From assembly GCA_002363865.1 (NCBI GenBank), contig DEWY01000015.1, positions 394,315 through 458,314 of the forward strand: 64,000 bases of DNA, read 5' to 3'. A program made the translations under genes and the position numbers. Below the pieces are notes generated by a model. That model saw nothing but the letters and a program-made list of their open reading frames with translations. It made no database searches and was not told the DNA's origin. Below, in pieces: positions 18,368 through 25,497 of this stretch (positions are counted from its first letter, which is position 1; every line of letters begins with the position of its first letter). The DNA comes from Caulobacteraceae bacterium UBA3198. GTDB lineage: Bacteria > Pseudomonadota > Alphaproteobacteria > Caulobacterales > Caulobacteraceae.

Positions 18368-20137
18368 GTGGCACGGCTGCCGGACCTTCCCAGTGATTCC
18401 GCTCTGGCCCAACTGTTCTTCAATGAACAGGTGGAGGGCGACGCCACGTGGTTTTCGCTGCCCGGCGGCGGGGTGCTGTTCGAGCCCGGCGAGGCCGCCG
18501 ACCAACTCTACTTCCTGCGGGCCGGTCGCCTAGGCGCTTTCCGCCGCGACGAGGGTCAGGAGCCTGAATTCCTCGGCGTGATCCGGCCAGGCGAGCCGGC
18601 GGGTGAGATGTCGCTCCTGTCGGGCACGCCGCACACCGCCCGGGTGGTCGCCCTGCGCGACTCCGAGGTCTTCGCCCTGCCCCGCGACCTGTTCCTGGAG
18701 GCCGCCGAGGAAGACCCGGGGGTGATGCTGGAGCTGGCCCAGCTCATCGTCCGGCGCAGCCGCCGGCAGACCCATCGCACCGCCGGCGCCGAGCCGTCAG
18801 TCTATGGCTTCGTCACGGTGGGAGAACCGGTCGCCGTCCGCCCGGTGGTGGACCGCATCGCCCGCCACATCATGCGCCAGGGCTATAGCGTCACCGTCGT
18901 TGGCGCCGAGGCCGCCGTGGCGCCGACCGAGTGGTATTCCGAGGTCGAGCGGACCCACGACTTCGTCCTCTATGCCGCCGAGGGCCAGGACCTGGGCTGG
19001 CGGGCGGTTGTGGCCCGGCAGGTGGACCGCCTGTTCCGTATCGGCAAGGCCGCCGCCCAGCCGCCGACCAACATCATTCTGCATCCCGCCCAGCCCCTGC
19101 AGGCCCACCAGCTGGTGGACCTGATCCTGCTGCATCCCCGGGAAAGCCCCGCGCCCCGCACCTCGGAGGCCTGGGTCAAGGCCGCCCAGCCGGCCCGGCT
19201 GTTCCACATGCGACGGGACGACGAGGCCGACGCCGCGCGGCTGGCCCGGGTGTTGACCGGCCAGTCGGTAGGGCTGGTGCTGTCGGGGGGCGGCGCACGG
19301 GCCTACGCCCATGTGGGCGCGATCCGGGTGCTTCGAGAACGGGGCGTGCCCATCGACTTCATCGGCGGCGCCTCCATGGGCGCCATCGTCGCGGCGGGCC
19401 TGGGTATGGGCTGGTCTGACGAGGAAGCGGACCGGCGCATCCGCGACGCCTTCGTCGCCTCCAGCCCCCTGGACGACATCGCCTTCCCCCTGGTGGCCAT
19501 GACCCGCGGGGAGAAGGTGCGGGCGCGGCTCTATGAGCATTTCGGCGACACCAGCATTTCGGACCTGTGGCTGCCCTTCTTCGCCGTCTCCTCGAACCTG
19601 ACCACCGGCGCCTATCAGATTCACCGCAGCGGCCGGCTGGTGGACGCCCTGCGGGCCACCATCGCCCTGCCCGGCGTCATGCCACCGGCCACGCAGGGCG
19701 ATGATGTGCTGGTGGACGGGGCGGTGCTGAACAACTTCCCCGCCGATGTGATGAGCGCCCTGCACCTGGGGCCGGTGGTCGGCGTCGACGTCACCCGGGG
19801 CCGCAGCATCACCGCCCGGGATGTGGCGCGGCCCTCTTCTGTCTTTCGGTGGATCCTGTCCGGCGCCTGGCGCCAGGGGCCGCCGATCGTCTCCCTGCTA
19901 ATGCGTGCGGCCACCGTGCCCACGGGCCGCGACCTGCGGGCCGCCCGGGAAAGCGTCGACCTGCTGGTCACCCCAGACATGACCGGCGTGGAGATCCGCA
20001 ACTGGGAGGCCTACGACCCGGCCGTGACCGCCGGCTATCACGCCATGGGCGAGGCGCTGGATCGCCTGACCACCCCAGTGACGGAGATGCGGCGGCGCAA
20101 GGCGCTCAGCGAAGGCGGCGGCAAGGGCTGGCGTTGA
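18368..20137 (+). CDS. Cyclic-nucleotide-domain patatin-like phospholipase (NTE family)
   Basis: About 589 residues from a GTG start. Domain order: an N-terminal cNMP-binding fold (about 10-125: LFEPGEAADQLYFLRAGRLGAFRRD, GEPAGEMSLLSGTPHTARVVALRDSEVFALPR); a middle region (about 140-295); then a patatin domain (about 300-500) with the glycine-rich loop LSGGGARAYAHVGA, the nucleophile elbow G-A-S-M-G and the catalytic Asp in VDGAVLNNFP. This matches bacterial relatives of neuropathy target esterase, lysophospholipases. Other starts are open back to 18278, but these overlap the divergent mccB leader. The start is uncertain; the family is secure. Confidence 0.9.
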   Translation: MARLPDLPSDSALAQLFFNEQVEGDATWFSLPGGGVLFEPGEAADQLYFLRAGRLGAFRRDEGQEPEFLGVIRPGEPAGEMSLLSGTPHTARVVALRDSEVFALPRDLFLEAAEEDPGVMLELAQLIVRRSRRQTHRTAGAEPSVYGFVTVGEPVAVRPVVDRIARHIMRQGYSVTVVGAEAAVAPTEWYSEVERTHDFVLYAAEGQDLGWRAVVARQVDRLFRIGKAAAQPPTNIILHPAQPLQAHQLVDLILLHPRESPAPRTSEAWVKAAQPARLFHMRRDDEADAARLARVLTGQSVGLVLSGGGARAYAHVGAIRVLRERGVPIDFIGGASMGAIVAAGLGMGWSDEEADRRIRDAFVASSPLDDIAFPLVAMTRGEKVRARLYEHFGDTSISDLWLPFFAVSSNLTTGAYQIHRSGRLVDALRATIALPGVMPPATQGDDVLVDGAVLNNFPADVMSALHLGPVVGVDVTRGRSITARDVARPSSVFRWILSGAWRQGPPIVSLLMRAATVPTGRDLRAARESVDLLVTPDMTGVEIRNWEAYDPAVTAGYHAMGEALDRLTTPVTEMRRRKALSEGGGKGWR

Positions 20138-20163
20138 AACGCCGCAGCGATCACGCAGAGTTG

Positions 20164-20196
20164 GGGTTTGCCAAACCCGGAATCGCGTCCCATATT
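20164..20196 (+). promoter_or_regulatory. Candidate promoter of the mini-gene with overlapping dyad
   Basis: TTGCCA (20168-20173), a 17-bp spacer and CATATT (20191-20196) form a plausible housekeeping promoter. The perfect dyad GGGTTTG-C-CAAACCC (20164-20178) covers the -35, as an operator would. The predicted start near 20203 gives a leader of about 30 nt before the GTG at 20233. Confidence 0.5.
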
Positions 20197-20216
20197 CGTT
20201 GTGGTGTTCAACAACT

Positions 20217-20233
20217 GAAAGGAGGTGATCCAG
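20217..20233 (+). promoter_or_regulatory. Extreme Shine-Dalgarno, 17-nt complement of the 16S rRNA 3' end
   Basis: GAAAGGAGGTGATCCAG is a perfect reverse complement of the conserved 3' terminus of bacterial 16S rRNA. Ordinary sites in this window match 4-7 nt. The core GGAGG ends 7 nt before a GTG codon, the optimal spacing for initiation. Confidence 0.85.
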
Positions 20234-20298
20234 TGTCTCATTGTCATTCGTCGCAGTCGGTGACCGTAGCCTGGGCCTCCCACGAGGTTCGCGCTTAA
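20233..20298 (+). CDS. Mini-ORF of 21 codons behind the extreme ribosome binding site
   Basis: GTG-start, TAA-stop ORF encoding a 21-residue peptide that begins SHCHSSQSVTVAW and ends SHEVRA, with two CH/HC histidine-cysteine contacts near the N-terminus. It is not recognised as any known family. Support comes from its surroundings: its own candidate promoter, a 17-nt anti-16S ribosome binding site at ideal spacing, a 12-bp palindrome (GCGCTTAAGCGC, 20291-20302) over the stop codon, a hairpin and a strong terminator. It may be a microprotein, or a leader whose translation matters more than its product. Confidence 0.6.
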   Translation: MSHCHSSQSVTVAWASHEVRA

Positions 20299-20310
20299 GC
20301 GCTGCTAAGG

Positions 20311-20340
20311 TTGCGGGCCGCCGCACTTGCGGTCCGACAA
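20311..20340 (+). other. Hairpin in the 3' region of the mini-gene transcript
   Basis: CGGGCCGC (20314-20321) pairs with GCGGTCCG (20329-20336) over 8 bp with one G-U, closing a 7-nt loop. TTG/CAA extend the stem around a bulged A. It precedes the terminator by a few bases, so the transcript ends in two stacked hairpins, as many stable small RNAs do. Confidence 0.5.
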
Positions 20341-20343
20341 TGG

Positions 20344-20378
20344 AAGGGCCGGCCCCGACAATGGGCCGGCCCTTTTTT
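20344..20378 (+). terminator. Rho-independent terminator of the mini-gene
   Basis: The perfect 10-bp stem GGGCCGGCCC twice (20346-20355 and 20363-20372) with a 7-nt loop is followed by TTTTTT; AA upstream pairs with the first Us. It is the strongest terminator in the window. It defines the 3' end of the mini-unit, or of patatin read-through. Confidence 0.95.
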
Positions 20379-20433
20379 GTGGTCGGTTTCGAGGGATGAG
20401 TTGGGCGATGATCTTGCCCAGGCCAGGCCTCTT

Positions 20434-20640
20434 CTAGTTGCGGCGGTCTGTGGTGGCCGCACCGGCGACGCCGCCGATAGCTGCGCCCGCCGCAGCGCCC
20501 GACAGGTCGCCGCTGACAGCGCCGCCGACAGCCGCCCCGCCCAGGGCGCCGGTCGCCGCCCGCTCCGTCACAGTGGCGCCGCAGGCCGCAAGGGCCAGGG
20601 CGGAAAAGGCGATGGGGATCGCGATCAGGGTCTTGCGCAT
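20434..20640 (-). CDS. Small glycine-zipper lipoprotein
   Basis: 68-residue predicted lipoprotein. A signal peptide (MRKTLIAIPIAFSALALAAC) ends in a lipobox L-A-A-C at about residue 20. The mature part is a Gly/Ala zipper with repeated GxxxG spacing (GALGGAAVGGAVSGDLSG and similar), then a charged TTDRRN tail. Glycine-zipper lipoproteins of this type (YMGG/osmotically-inducible-like) sit in the outer-membrane periplasmic face; function is not known. The start is backed by GAGGAG 7 nt upstream. It converges on the mini-gene. Confidence 0.8.
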   Translation of the reverse strand: MRKTLIAIPIAFSALALAACGATVTERAATGALGGAAVGGAVSGDLSGAAAGAAIGGVAGAATTDRRN

Positions 20641-20699
20641 AGGGGACTCCTCTGGGTTTCCCTGAGAGGAAGGCGCCGGCCCCGCCGAGGGTTCCGCCC

Positions 20700-21095
20700 C
20701 TAGAAGGTCAGACAGACCGGAGCGGTCAGTTGCAGGACGGCCTCCTGCAAGAACCGATCGCGATAGGCGGCGCGGATCTCCGAGAGGGCTGAGCGCTCAA
20801 TCGTACCGGCCTGGACGAGGACCACCACCTTGGCCGCCTCCGTCATGACCTGACCCTGGCTCGCCCATCGCCCTTCAGCGTCAAGGATGGTCATACCGGA
20901 AGGGAAGCGCGGCGAGATCTCGCGAGCCACGAAGTCCTGGAAGGCCGCCTCGTCGACGCCGAGGGTGGGGCCAATATTGCGGCCAAAGAACAGCTGAGCG
21001 CTCTCGCCGGCGCGCTCGCCGGGCCCGCAGGTCGGGACGCTGGCGCACCCGACCAGGGAGAGGGCGGCCAACAGGGCGACCGCAAACCCCCTCAC
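20700..21095 (-). CDS. DUF3574 lipoprotein
   Basis: 131-residue lipoprotein with lipobox L-V-G-C at about residue 17. The mature part matches DUF3574: ESAQLFFGRNIGPTLGVDEAAFQDFVAREISPRFPSGMTILDAEGRW, followed by a helix with AYRDRFLQEAVL. The family's function is not known; its fold suggests a small periplasmic alpha/beta domain. The GTG start overlaps the stop of the isovaleryl-CoA dehydrogenase gene (GTGA, 21092-21095), so translation is probably coupled to a catabolic enzyme with no obvious functional link. Confidence 0.83.
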   Translation of the reverse strand: MRGFAVALLAALSLVGCASVPTCGPGERAGESAQLFFGRNIGPTLGVDEAAFQDFVAREISPRFPSGMTILDAEGRWASQGQVMTEAAKVVVLVQAGTIERSALSEIRAAYRDRFLQEAVLQLTAPVCLTF

Positions 21096-22258
21096 CCGCC
21101 GATCAGCTCCCGGCCGATCAGGAAACGGCGGATCTCGTTGGTGCCGGCGCCGATGTCATAGAGCTTGGCGTCCCGAAGCAGCCGCTCCACCGGATAGTCC
21201 TTGGTGTAGCCTGCGCCGCCCAAGGCCTGGATAGCTTCCAGGGCGCATTTCACGGCGTTTTCGGAGGCCATCAGGATGGCGCCGGCCGCGTCGAACCGGG
21301 TGGTGAGGCCCGCATCGCAGGCCTTGGCCACCGCATAGACATAGGCACGGGCCGAATTCAGGGCGACATACATGTCGGCGACCTTGGCCTGCATCAGCTG
21401 GAAAGAGCCGATCGGCGCGCCGAACTGTTTGCGCTCACGCACATAGGGCAGCACGGCGTCCAGGCAGGCCTGCATGATGCCCAGCGGACCGCCGGCCAGG
21501 ACGGCGCGCTCATAGTCGAGGCCGCTCATCAGGACGCCGACGCCGCCGTTCAGGGGGCCGAGCACATTTTCCTGCGGGACCTCGCAGTCCTCGAACACCA
21601 GCTCGCCGGTGTCGGAGCCGCGCATGCCCAGCTTGTCCAGCTTCTGGGCGCAGCTGAAGCCCTTGAAGTCCTTCTCGATCAGGAAGGCGGTGATCGCCCG
21701 GCCGGTCGCCTCGGGGTCGGTCTTGGCGTAGACCACCAGGACATCGGCGTGCGGCGCGTTGGTGATCCAGAACTTGGTTCCGTTCAGGACGTAGCGATCC
21801 CCGCGGACCTCGGCCCGCAGGCGCATGGAGACCACGTCGGAGCCCGAGCCAGCTTCGCTCATGGCCAGAGCGCCCACGTGCTCGCCGCTGATCAGCCGGG
21901 GCAGATAGCGCTGCTTCTGCTCTTCGGAGCCCCAGCGGCGGATCTGATTCACGCAGAGGTTGGAGTGCGCGCCGTAGGACAGGCCCACCGAGGCTGAGGC
22001 CCGGCTGACCTCCTCCATGGCCACCACATGTTCGAGATAGCCGAGGCCGAGACCGCCATAGGCCTCCTCAACAGTGATCCCATGCAGGCCAAGGGCGCCC
22101 ATCTGGGGCCAGAGGTCGCGGGGGAAGGTGTTGGAGGCGTCGATCTCGGCCGCCCGGGGCGCGATCTTGTCGGCGGAGAACCGCGCGGTGGTCTCACGGA
22201 TGGCGTCGGCGGACTCGCCGAGGCCGAATTCGAGCGATGGGCCAGTCTGGAGGGTCAT
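21092..22258 (-). CDS. ivd: Isovaleryl-CoA dehydrogenase
   Basis: 388-residue FAD-dependent acyl-CoA dehydrogenase that oxidises isovaleryl-CoA to 3-methylcrotonyl-CoA, the reaction feeding the mcc genes nearby. The catalytic glutamate sits in GLDYERAVLAGGPLG, the position specific to isovaleryl-CoA dehydrogenases; in most relatives it lies near the C-terminus. FAD and substrate motifs are LAMSEAGSGSDVVSM, FWITNAPHADVLVVYAKT, ALGGAGYTKDYPVERLLRDAKLYDIGAGTNEIRR. It is followed by the coupled DUF3574 gene. It is separated from the mcc operon by about 2.8 kb. Confidence 0.93.
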   Translation of the reverse strand: MTLQTGPSLEFGLGESADAIRETTARFSADKIAPRAAEIDASNTFPRDLWPQMGALGLHGITVEEAYGGLGLGYLEHVVAMEEVSRASASVGLSYGAHSNLCVNQIRRWGSEEQKQRYLPRLISGEHVGALAMSEAGSGSDVVSMRLRAEVRGDRYVLNGTKFWITNAPHADVLVVYAKTDPEATGRAITAFLIEKDFKGFSCAQKLDKLGMRGSDTGELVFEDCEVPQENVLGPLNGGVGVLMSGLDYERAVLAGGPLGIMQACLDAVLPYVRERKQFGAPIGSFQLMQAKVADMYVALNSARAYVYAVAKACDAGLTTRFDAAGAILMASENAVKCALEAIQALGGAGYTKDYPVERLLRDAKLYDIGAGTNEIRRFLIGRELIGG

Positions 22259-22273
22259 GACTTAGGGCTAGCA

Positions 22274-22290
22274 CGGCCCGTGACGGGCCG
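22274..22290 (-). other. Hairpin between spmX and ivd
   Basis: CGGCCCG and CGGGCCG form a perfect 7-bp stem with a 3-nt loop, 16 nt upstream of the ivd ATG and downstream of spmX. No U-run follows on either strand. It could be a weak spmX terminator or a leader element of ivd. Confidence 0.35.
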
Positions 22291-22357
22291 CGAGAGGAAC
22301 AGCCCCCAAACCGACGCTTCGTCAGCAGGTCATGCCTCGCCAATGGCCGCGACGCCG

Positions 22358-23806
22358 TCAGTTAAACCCTTCGTCCTGCTCTTCCGGATCGTCTTCACCG
22401 CCCAGGCGCTGCAGCACCAGATAGGCGGCCACCCCGAAAAAGGCCACGCCAGCGATGCCAGCGATCCAGCCGACGGTCAGCGGGCTGATCAGTCCCCCTT
22501 CGGTGACGCGGGCGTTGAACGCCCAGAAGAGACCGCCGGCGAACAGGGCGAGCCCCGCGCCAGCCAGGGTCAGCAGGGCGCCGAAGTCGCCGCGATTGAT
22601 CGCCCGGGGCACGGGCTCGAAGGTCATCAGAGACGGTTCGGCCACGGTGTCATCAATGAGCAGCCGCGGCCGAGTGTCCTCGACGGTTTCGGCTTCCGGC
22701 GGGGCGGCGGGCGCCTCAAGCGGATCATTGGCCGCCAGGATCGGCGGAACGACCCGGTTCGGGGGCTCGCTCGGCGCGGCCGTCGGCTGAGCCTCCCGGG
22801 TCTCCAGTTCGGACTCTTCGGGCGGCGTCAGGACGAAGGCGCGCTCGGCGCCGCCGCTGACCAGGCCAAGGCCACCGCCCCAACCCGCCGCCGAGGCCGC
22901 GCGGGGGGCCTGCGGGTCGGGCTCCGGGGGCGCGATCTCGGCGCTTTCCGGGGGTGCGGGTAGATCGTCCGTCAGGGAGACCGGACTCGCCTCGTCCTGG
23001 CTCACAGCCTCAGGCTCCGGCGCGACGTCAGGCTCAGACGAGGCGGTCTGCTCGGACTCCGGCTCGGCCTCCGTCTCTGGCTGAGCTTGGTCCGAGGACG
23101 GCTCGTCCTTGAAGATGGCGGCCAGGCGATAGCTGACCGCCGCCGCGGCGGCCTGGGCGGGGCTCGGGCTCGAGGCTTCCTCCTCCGGCGGCGCAGGGCG
23201 CAGGGTGGCGGCGGTCGGGTCGCGTTCGGCGACGGCGTTCAGTCCGTCCAGGGCCGCACGCACGGCCAACGGGGTCTCCCGCGGGACAACGCCGGCGATA
23301 TCGGCGTCCACATTGGGCCGCAGGATCGGCGACGGCGCCGGCACCCAGCCGTCCATGGGCGTCAGGAACAGGGTCTTTTCGGCCGCGCGGCGACGCACCA
23401 GGGCGTCGATGACGATCCGCTCGCCCTCGAAATCGGCCTTGCGCCACAGCTCCATGGCGCAGGCCGCCTGCAGCAGCTGGCCCTCATTGATCCGCCGCAG
23501 GACCGAGGAGCGCCGGAAGTTGTCCAGGCCGATATTGAAGGCGAAGCAGCACAGGGCGTCGAACTGGTTCTGCGTCAGCGGCGCATAGGTGATCTCGTTC
23601 ACCAGATGCGCCACGGCGATCAGGTCGTAGAGCAGCAGGGCCTCGGCGTCCCGTTCAGAGACTTCCGCCCCCTCCCGCGCCGTCAGGGTATGGCCATAGC
23701 CAATCGTCCATCGGCCGTCAGCCAGCCGTGCGGCCTTGGCGCGGTAGCCTTCGAAGCGCTTGATCAGGTCGATCGCAGCGCGGGAGATCTGGTGACGCGG
23801 TTTCAT
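22358..23806 (-). CDS. spmX: Stalk/development protein SpmX (muramidase-like domain, membrane-anchored)
   Basis: 482 residues. Domain order: a GH24 lysozyme-like domain (about 1-150) with ISRAAIDLIKRFEGYR (catalytic-position E19), TIGYGHTLTAREG and PLTQNQFDALCCFAFNIG; a long acidic Pro/Glu/Ala-rich region (about 200-395); two C-terminal membrane helices (about 405-430 and 440-465). This architecture is SpmX of Caulobacterales, where it positions and activates the kinase DivJ at the stalked pole and, in Asticcacaulis, places stalks. It is not a phage lysin: no prophage genes are nearby and the anchor is C-terminal. A sigma-54-like promoter precedes it. Confidence 0.94.
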   Translation of the reverse strand: MKPRHQISRAAIDLIKRFEGYRAKAARLADGRWTIGYGHTLTAREGAEVSERDAEALLLYDLIAVAHLVNEITYAPLTQNQFDALCCFAFNIGLDNFRRSSVLRRINEGQLLQAACAMELWRKADFEGERIVIDALVRRRAAEKTLFLTPMDGWVPAPSPILRPNVDADIAGVVPRETPLAVRAALDGLNAVAERDPTAATLRPAPPEEEASSPSPAQAAAAAVSYRLAAIFKDEPSSDQAQPETEAEPESEQTASSEPDVAPEPEAVSQDEASPVSLTDDLPAPPESAEIAPPEPDPQAPRAASAAGWGGGLGLVSGGAERAFVLTPPEESELETREAQPTAAPSEPPNRVVPPILAANDPLEAPAAPPEAETVEDTRPRLLIDDTVAEPSLMTFEPVPRAINRGDFGALLTLAGAGLALFAGGLFWAFNARVTEGGLISPLTVGWIAGIAGVAFFGVAAYLVLQRLGGEDDPEEQDEGFN

Positions 23807-23857
23807 GGCCGTCCTGATCCATGTTGAGACACAAACACGGGGTCCAGGCCTCAGGCC

Positions 23858-23871
23858 GCAAGATAGGGGCC
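23858..23871 (-). promoter_or_regulatory. Candidate sigma-54 promoter of spmX
   Basis: On the minus strand the sequence reads CGGCCCCTATCTTGCGG. GG and GC are spaced by 10 nt as in the -24/-12 elements, with an intact TTGC. The predicted start near 23846 gives a leader of about 40 nt. It sits entirely in the 67-bp gap behind mgtE. In C. crescentus spmX is activated by TacA, a sigma-54 activator. Confidence 0.55.
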
Positions 23872-23873
23872 GC

Positions 23874-25295
23874 TTACAACAGGATCAGGGCGGCGATCCC
23901 CAGGAAGGCGAAAAATCCTGTGAAGTCGGTGACGAAGGTCACAAAGACGGCAGACGACACCGCCGGGTCGCGGCCCATGCGCTCCAGGGCCAGGGGCACC
24001 AGGGCGCCGGCGACGGCGGCGACGAACATGTTGATGATGATCGCCGCGCCAAAGGCCGCGCAGAGCCGCAGGTCGCCGAACACCAGATAGATGGCCACGC
24101 CGGTGACCACCGCCAGCACCCCGCCATTGACCAGACCCACCAGCATCTCGCGGCTGACGGTGCGCACGGCGTTCACCGCCGAGAGCTCCCGGCTGGCCAG
24201 GGCCCGGACAGCGACGGTCAGGGTCTGGGTGGCGCCATTGCCCCCCAGGGAGGCGACGATGGGCATCAGGACGGCCAGGGTGACCACCTGGGCGATCTGG
24301 GCCTCGAAGGCCTGAATGACGCTGACGGCCAGGGCCGCGGTCAGGGTGTTGAGCAGCAGCCAGGGCAGGCGCGAGGCGACCATGTCCCAGACCCCGCCAT
24401 GGCGGCCGCTGTCGGAGACGCCGGCCAGGGCCAGGATGTCCTCCCGGCTCTCCTCATGGATGACGCCGACAATGTCATCGACGGTGATCTGGCCCACCAG
24501 GCGGCCGCCGGGCTCCACGACGGGGGCGGAAATCAGGTGGTACTTGTCGAAGATGTAGGCCACCTCTTCCTGGTCCATATCGACCGGGATTTCGGAGAGG
24601 GACTCCATGATCTGGGCGAGCGGCACGTCGCGACGGGCGCGCAGCAGGGTGCTGATCGGCACCGCGCCCACCGGCTTGTAGGCCGGGTCGACGACATAGA
24701 CGTCGAAGAACAGCTCGGGCAGGTCGTCGGCTTCCCGCCGAAAATGGTCGATGGCCTGACCGACGGTCCAGAACTGCGGGGCGGCGACCACCTCGCGCTG
24801 CATCAGGCGCCCGGCGGTCTCTTCGCCATAGGAGAGCGCGCTCTCGATGGCCGCGCGGTCCCCTTCCGGCAGGGCGGCAAGGACCTCGGCGCGCTTGTGG
24901 ACCTCCAGGTCCTCGACCACGTCGGCGGCGTCATCGGAGTCCAGCTCGCCCAGCGCCCGGGCCAGGACCTCGGGCGAGACCGCCTCAAGAATTTCCTCGC
25001 GGATTTCGTAGTCGAGTTCGGACAGGATCTCGGCCAGGGCCTCGGGATCCAGATGCGGCAGGATTTCCTTGCGGTCGTCGGCCGCGAGAAAGCCGATCAG
25101 GTCGGCGACGTCGGCCGGATGCAGGGCGCTCAGCAGCTCCCGCAGGCGATCGGAATCGCCGCGATCGGCCGCGTCCACCACCATGGAGACGAACTGCGGG
25201 TTAAGCGCATAGTCCTCGCCCAGGGCGAGGTCTTCCAGGTCTTCTTCGCGGTCGATCTCGATATCGGCGGCAGGGTCGGCCCGTTCTCGGCTCAT
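23874..25295 (-). CDS. mgtE: Magnesium transporter MgtE
   Basis: 473-residue Mg2+ channel of the inner membrane. Domain order: acidic N-terminus (about 1-30); MgtE N domain of helical repeats (about 35-150: LHPADVADLIGFL, LDSDDAADVVEDL); two CBS domains (about 155-275) sensing Mg2+, including AGRLMQREVVAAP and YHLISAPVVEPGGRLVGQITVDDIV; five membrane helices (about 305-473) with the pore signature PIVASLGGNGATQT. Length is normal. GGGAGGG precedes the ATG. No Mg2+ riboswitch was recognised in the 56 bp between it and the tRNA gene. Confidence 0.96.
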   Translation of the reverse strand: MSRERADPAADIEIDREEDLEDLALGEDYALNPQFVSMVVDAADRGDSDRLRELLSALHPADVADLIGFLAADDRKEILPHLDPEALAEILSELDYEIREEILEAVSPEVLARALGELDSDDAADVVEDLEVHKRAEVLAALPEGDRAAIESALSYGEETAGRLMQREVVAAPQFWTVGQAIDHFRREADDLPELFFDVYVVDPAYKPVGAVPISTLLRARRDVPLAQIMESLSEIPVDMDQEEVAYIFDKYHLISAPVVEPGGRLVGQITVDDIVGVIHEESREDILALAGVSDSGRHGGVWDMVASRLPWLLLNTLTAALAVSVIQAFEAQIAQVVTLAVLMPIVASLGGNGATQTLTVAVRALASRELSAVNAVRTVSREMLVGLVNGGVLAVVTGVAIYLVFGDLRLCAAFGAAIIINMFVAAVAGALVPLALERMGRDPAVSSAVFVTFVTDFTGFFAFLGIAALILL

Positions 25296-25351
25296 CTGGC
25301 CCTCCCCCGTCCTGCTATCGCAATCTACCGCTTCTGCTGTTCCTGGTTCAC

Positions 25352-25436
25352 TGGTGCGGTCGAGAAGACTCGAACTTCCACGGGTTGCCCCACAGCGACC
25401 TCAACGCTGCGCGTCTACCAATTCCGCCACGACCGC
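25352..25436 (-). tRNA. tRNA-Leu (anticodon GAG)
   Basis: Reads GCGGTCG TG GCGGAATTGGTAGACGC for acceptor and D-arm. The anticodon stem-loop is CAGCG-TTGAGGT-CGCTG, with anticodon GAG at 25402-25400. A long class-II variable arm follows, then T-loop TTCGAGT and acceptor CGACCGC, with discriminator A and encoded CCA. The 7-bp acceptor stem pairs fully. It decodes CUC and CUU leucine codons, CUC being frequent in GC-rich genes. It lies between the SpoA protein gene and mgtE on the same strand. Confidence 0.97.
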
Positions 25437-25497
25437 TCGTGGTGAGCCGCGGGGCGTAGCAAACCGCCGCTGCTTTGTGAAGGAGAGTTTTGCGCCC

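Noticed and set aside
20217..20233. Fragment of an rRNA gene
   Set aside because: The match to the 16S 3' end stops after 17 nt, exactly at a start codon with ideal spacing, and no other rRNA sequence is present.
22358..23806. Prophage lysozyme
   Set aside because: The GH24 domain is fused to a long acidic region and two C-terminal membrane helices, the SpmX architecture, and no phage genes are nearby.
25296..25351. Mg2+-sensing riboswitch before mgtE
   Set aside because: Only 56 bp lie between the tRNA and mgtE, with no M-box-like structure.
23805..25445. Plus-strand 546-codon open frame opposite mgtE
   Set aside because: Antisense shadow; it also runs through the tRNA-Leu gene.
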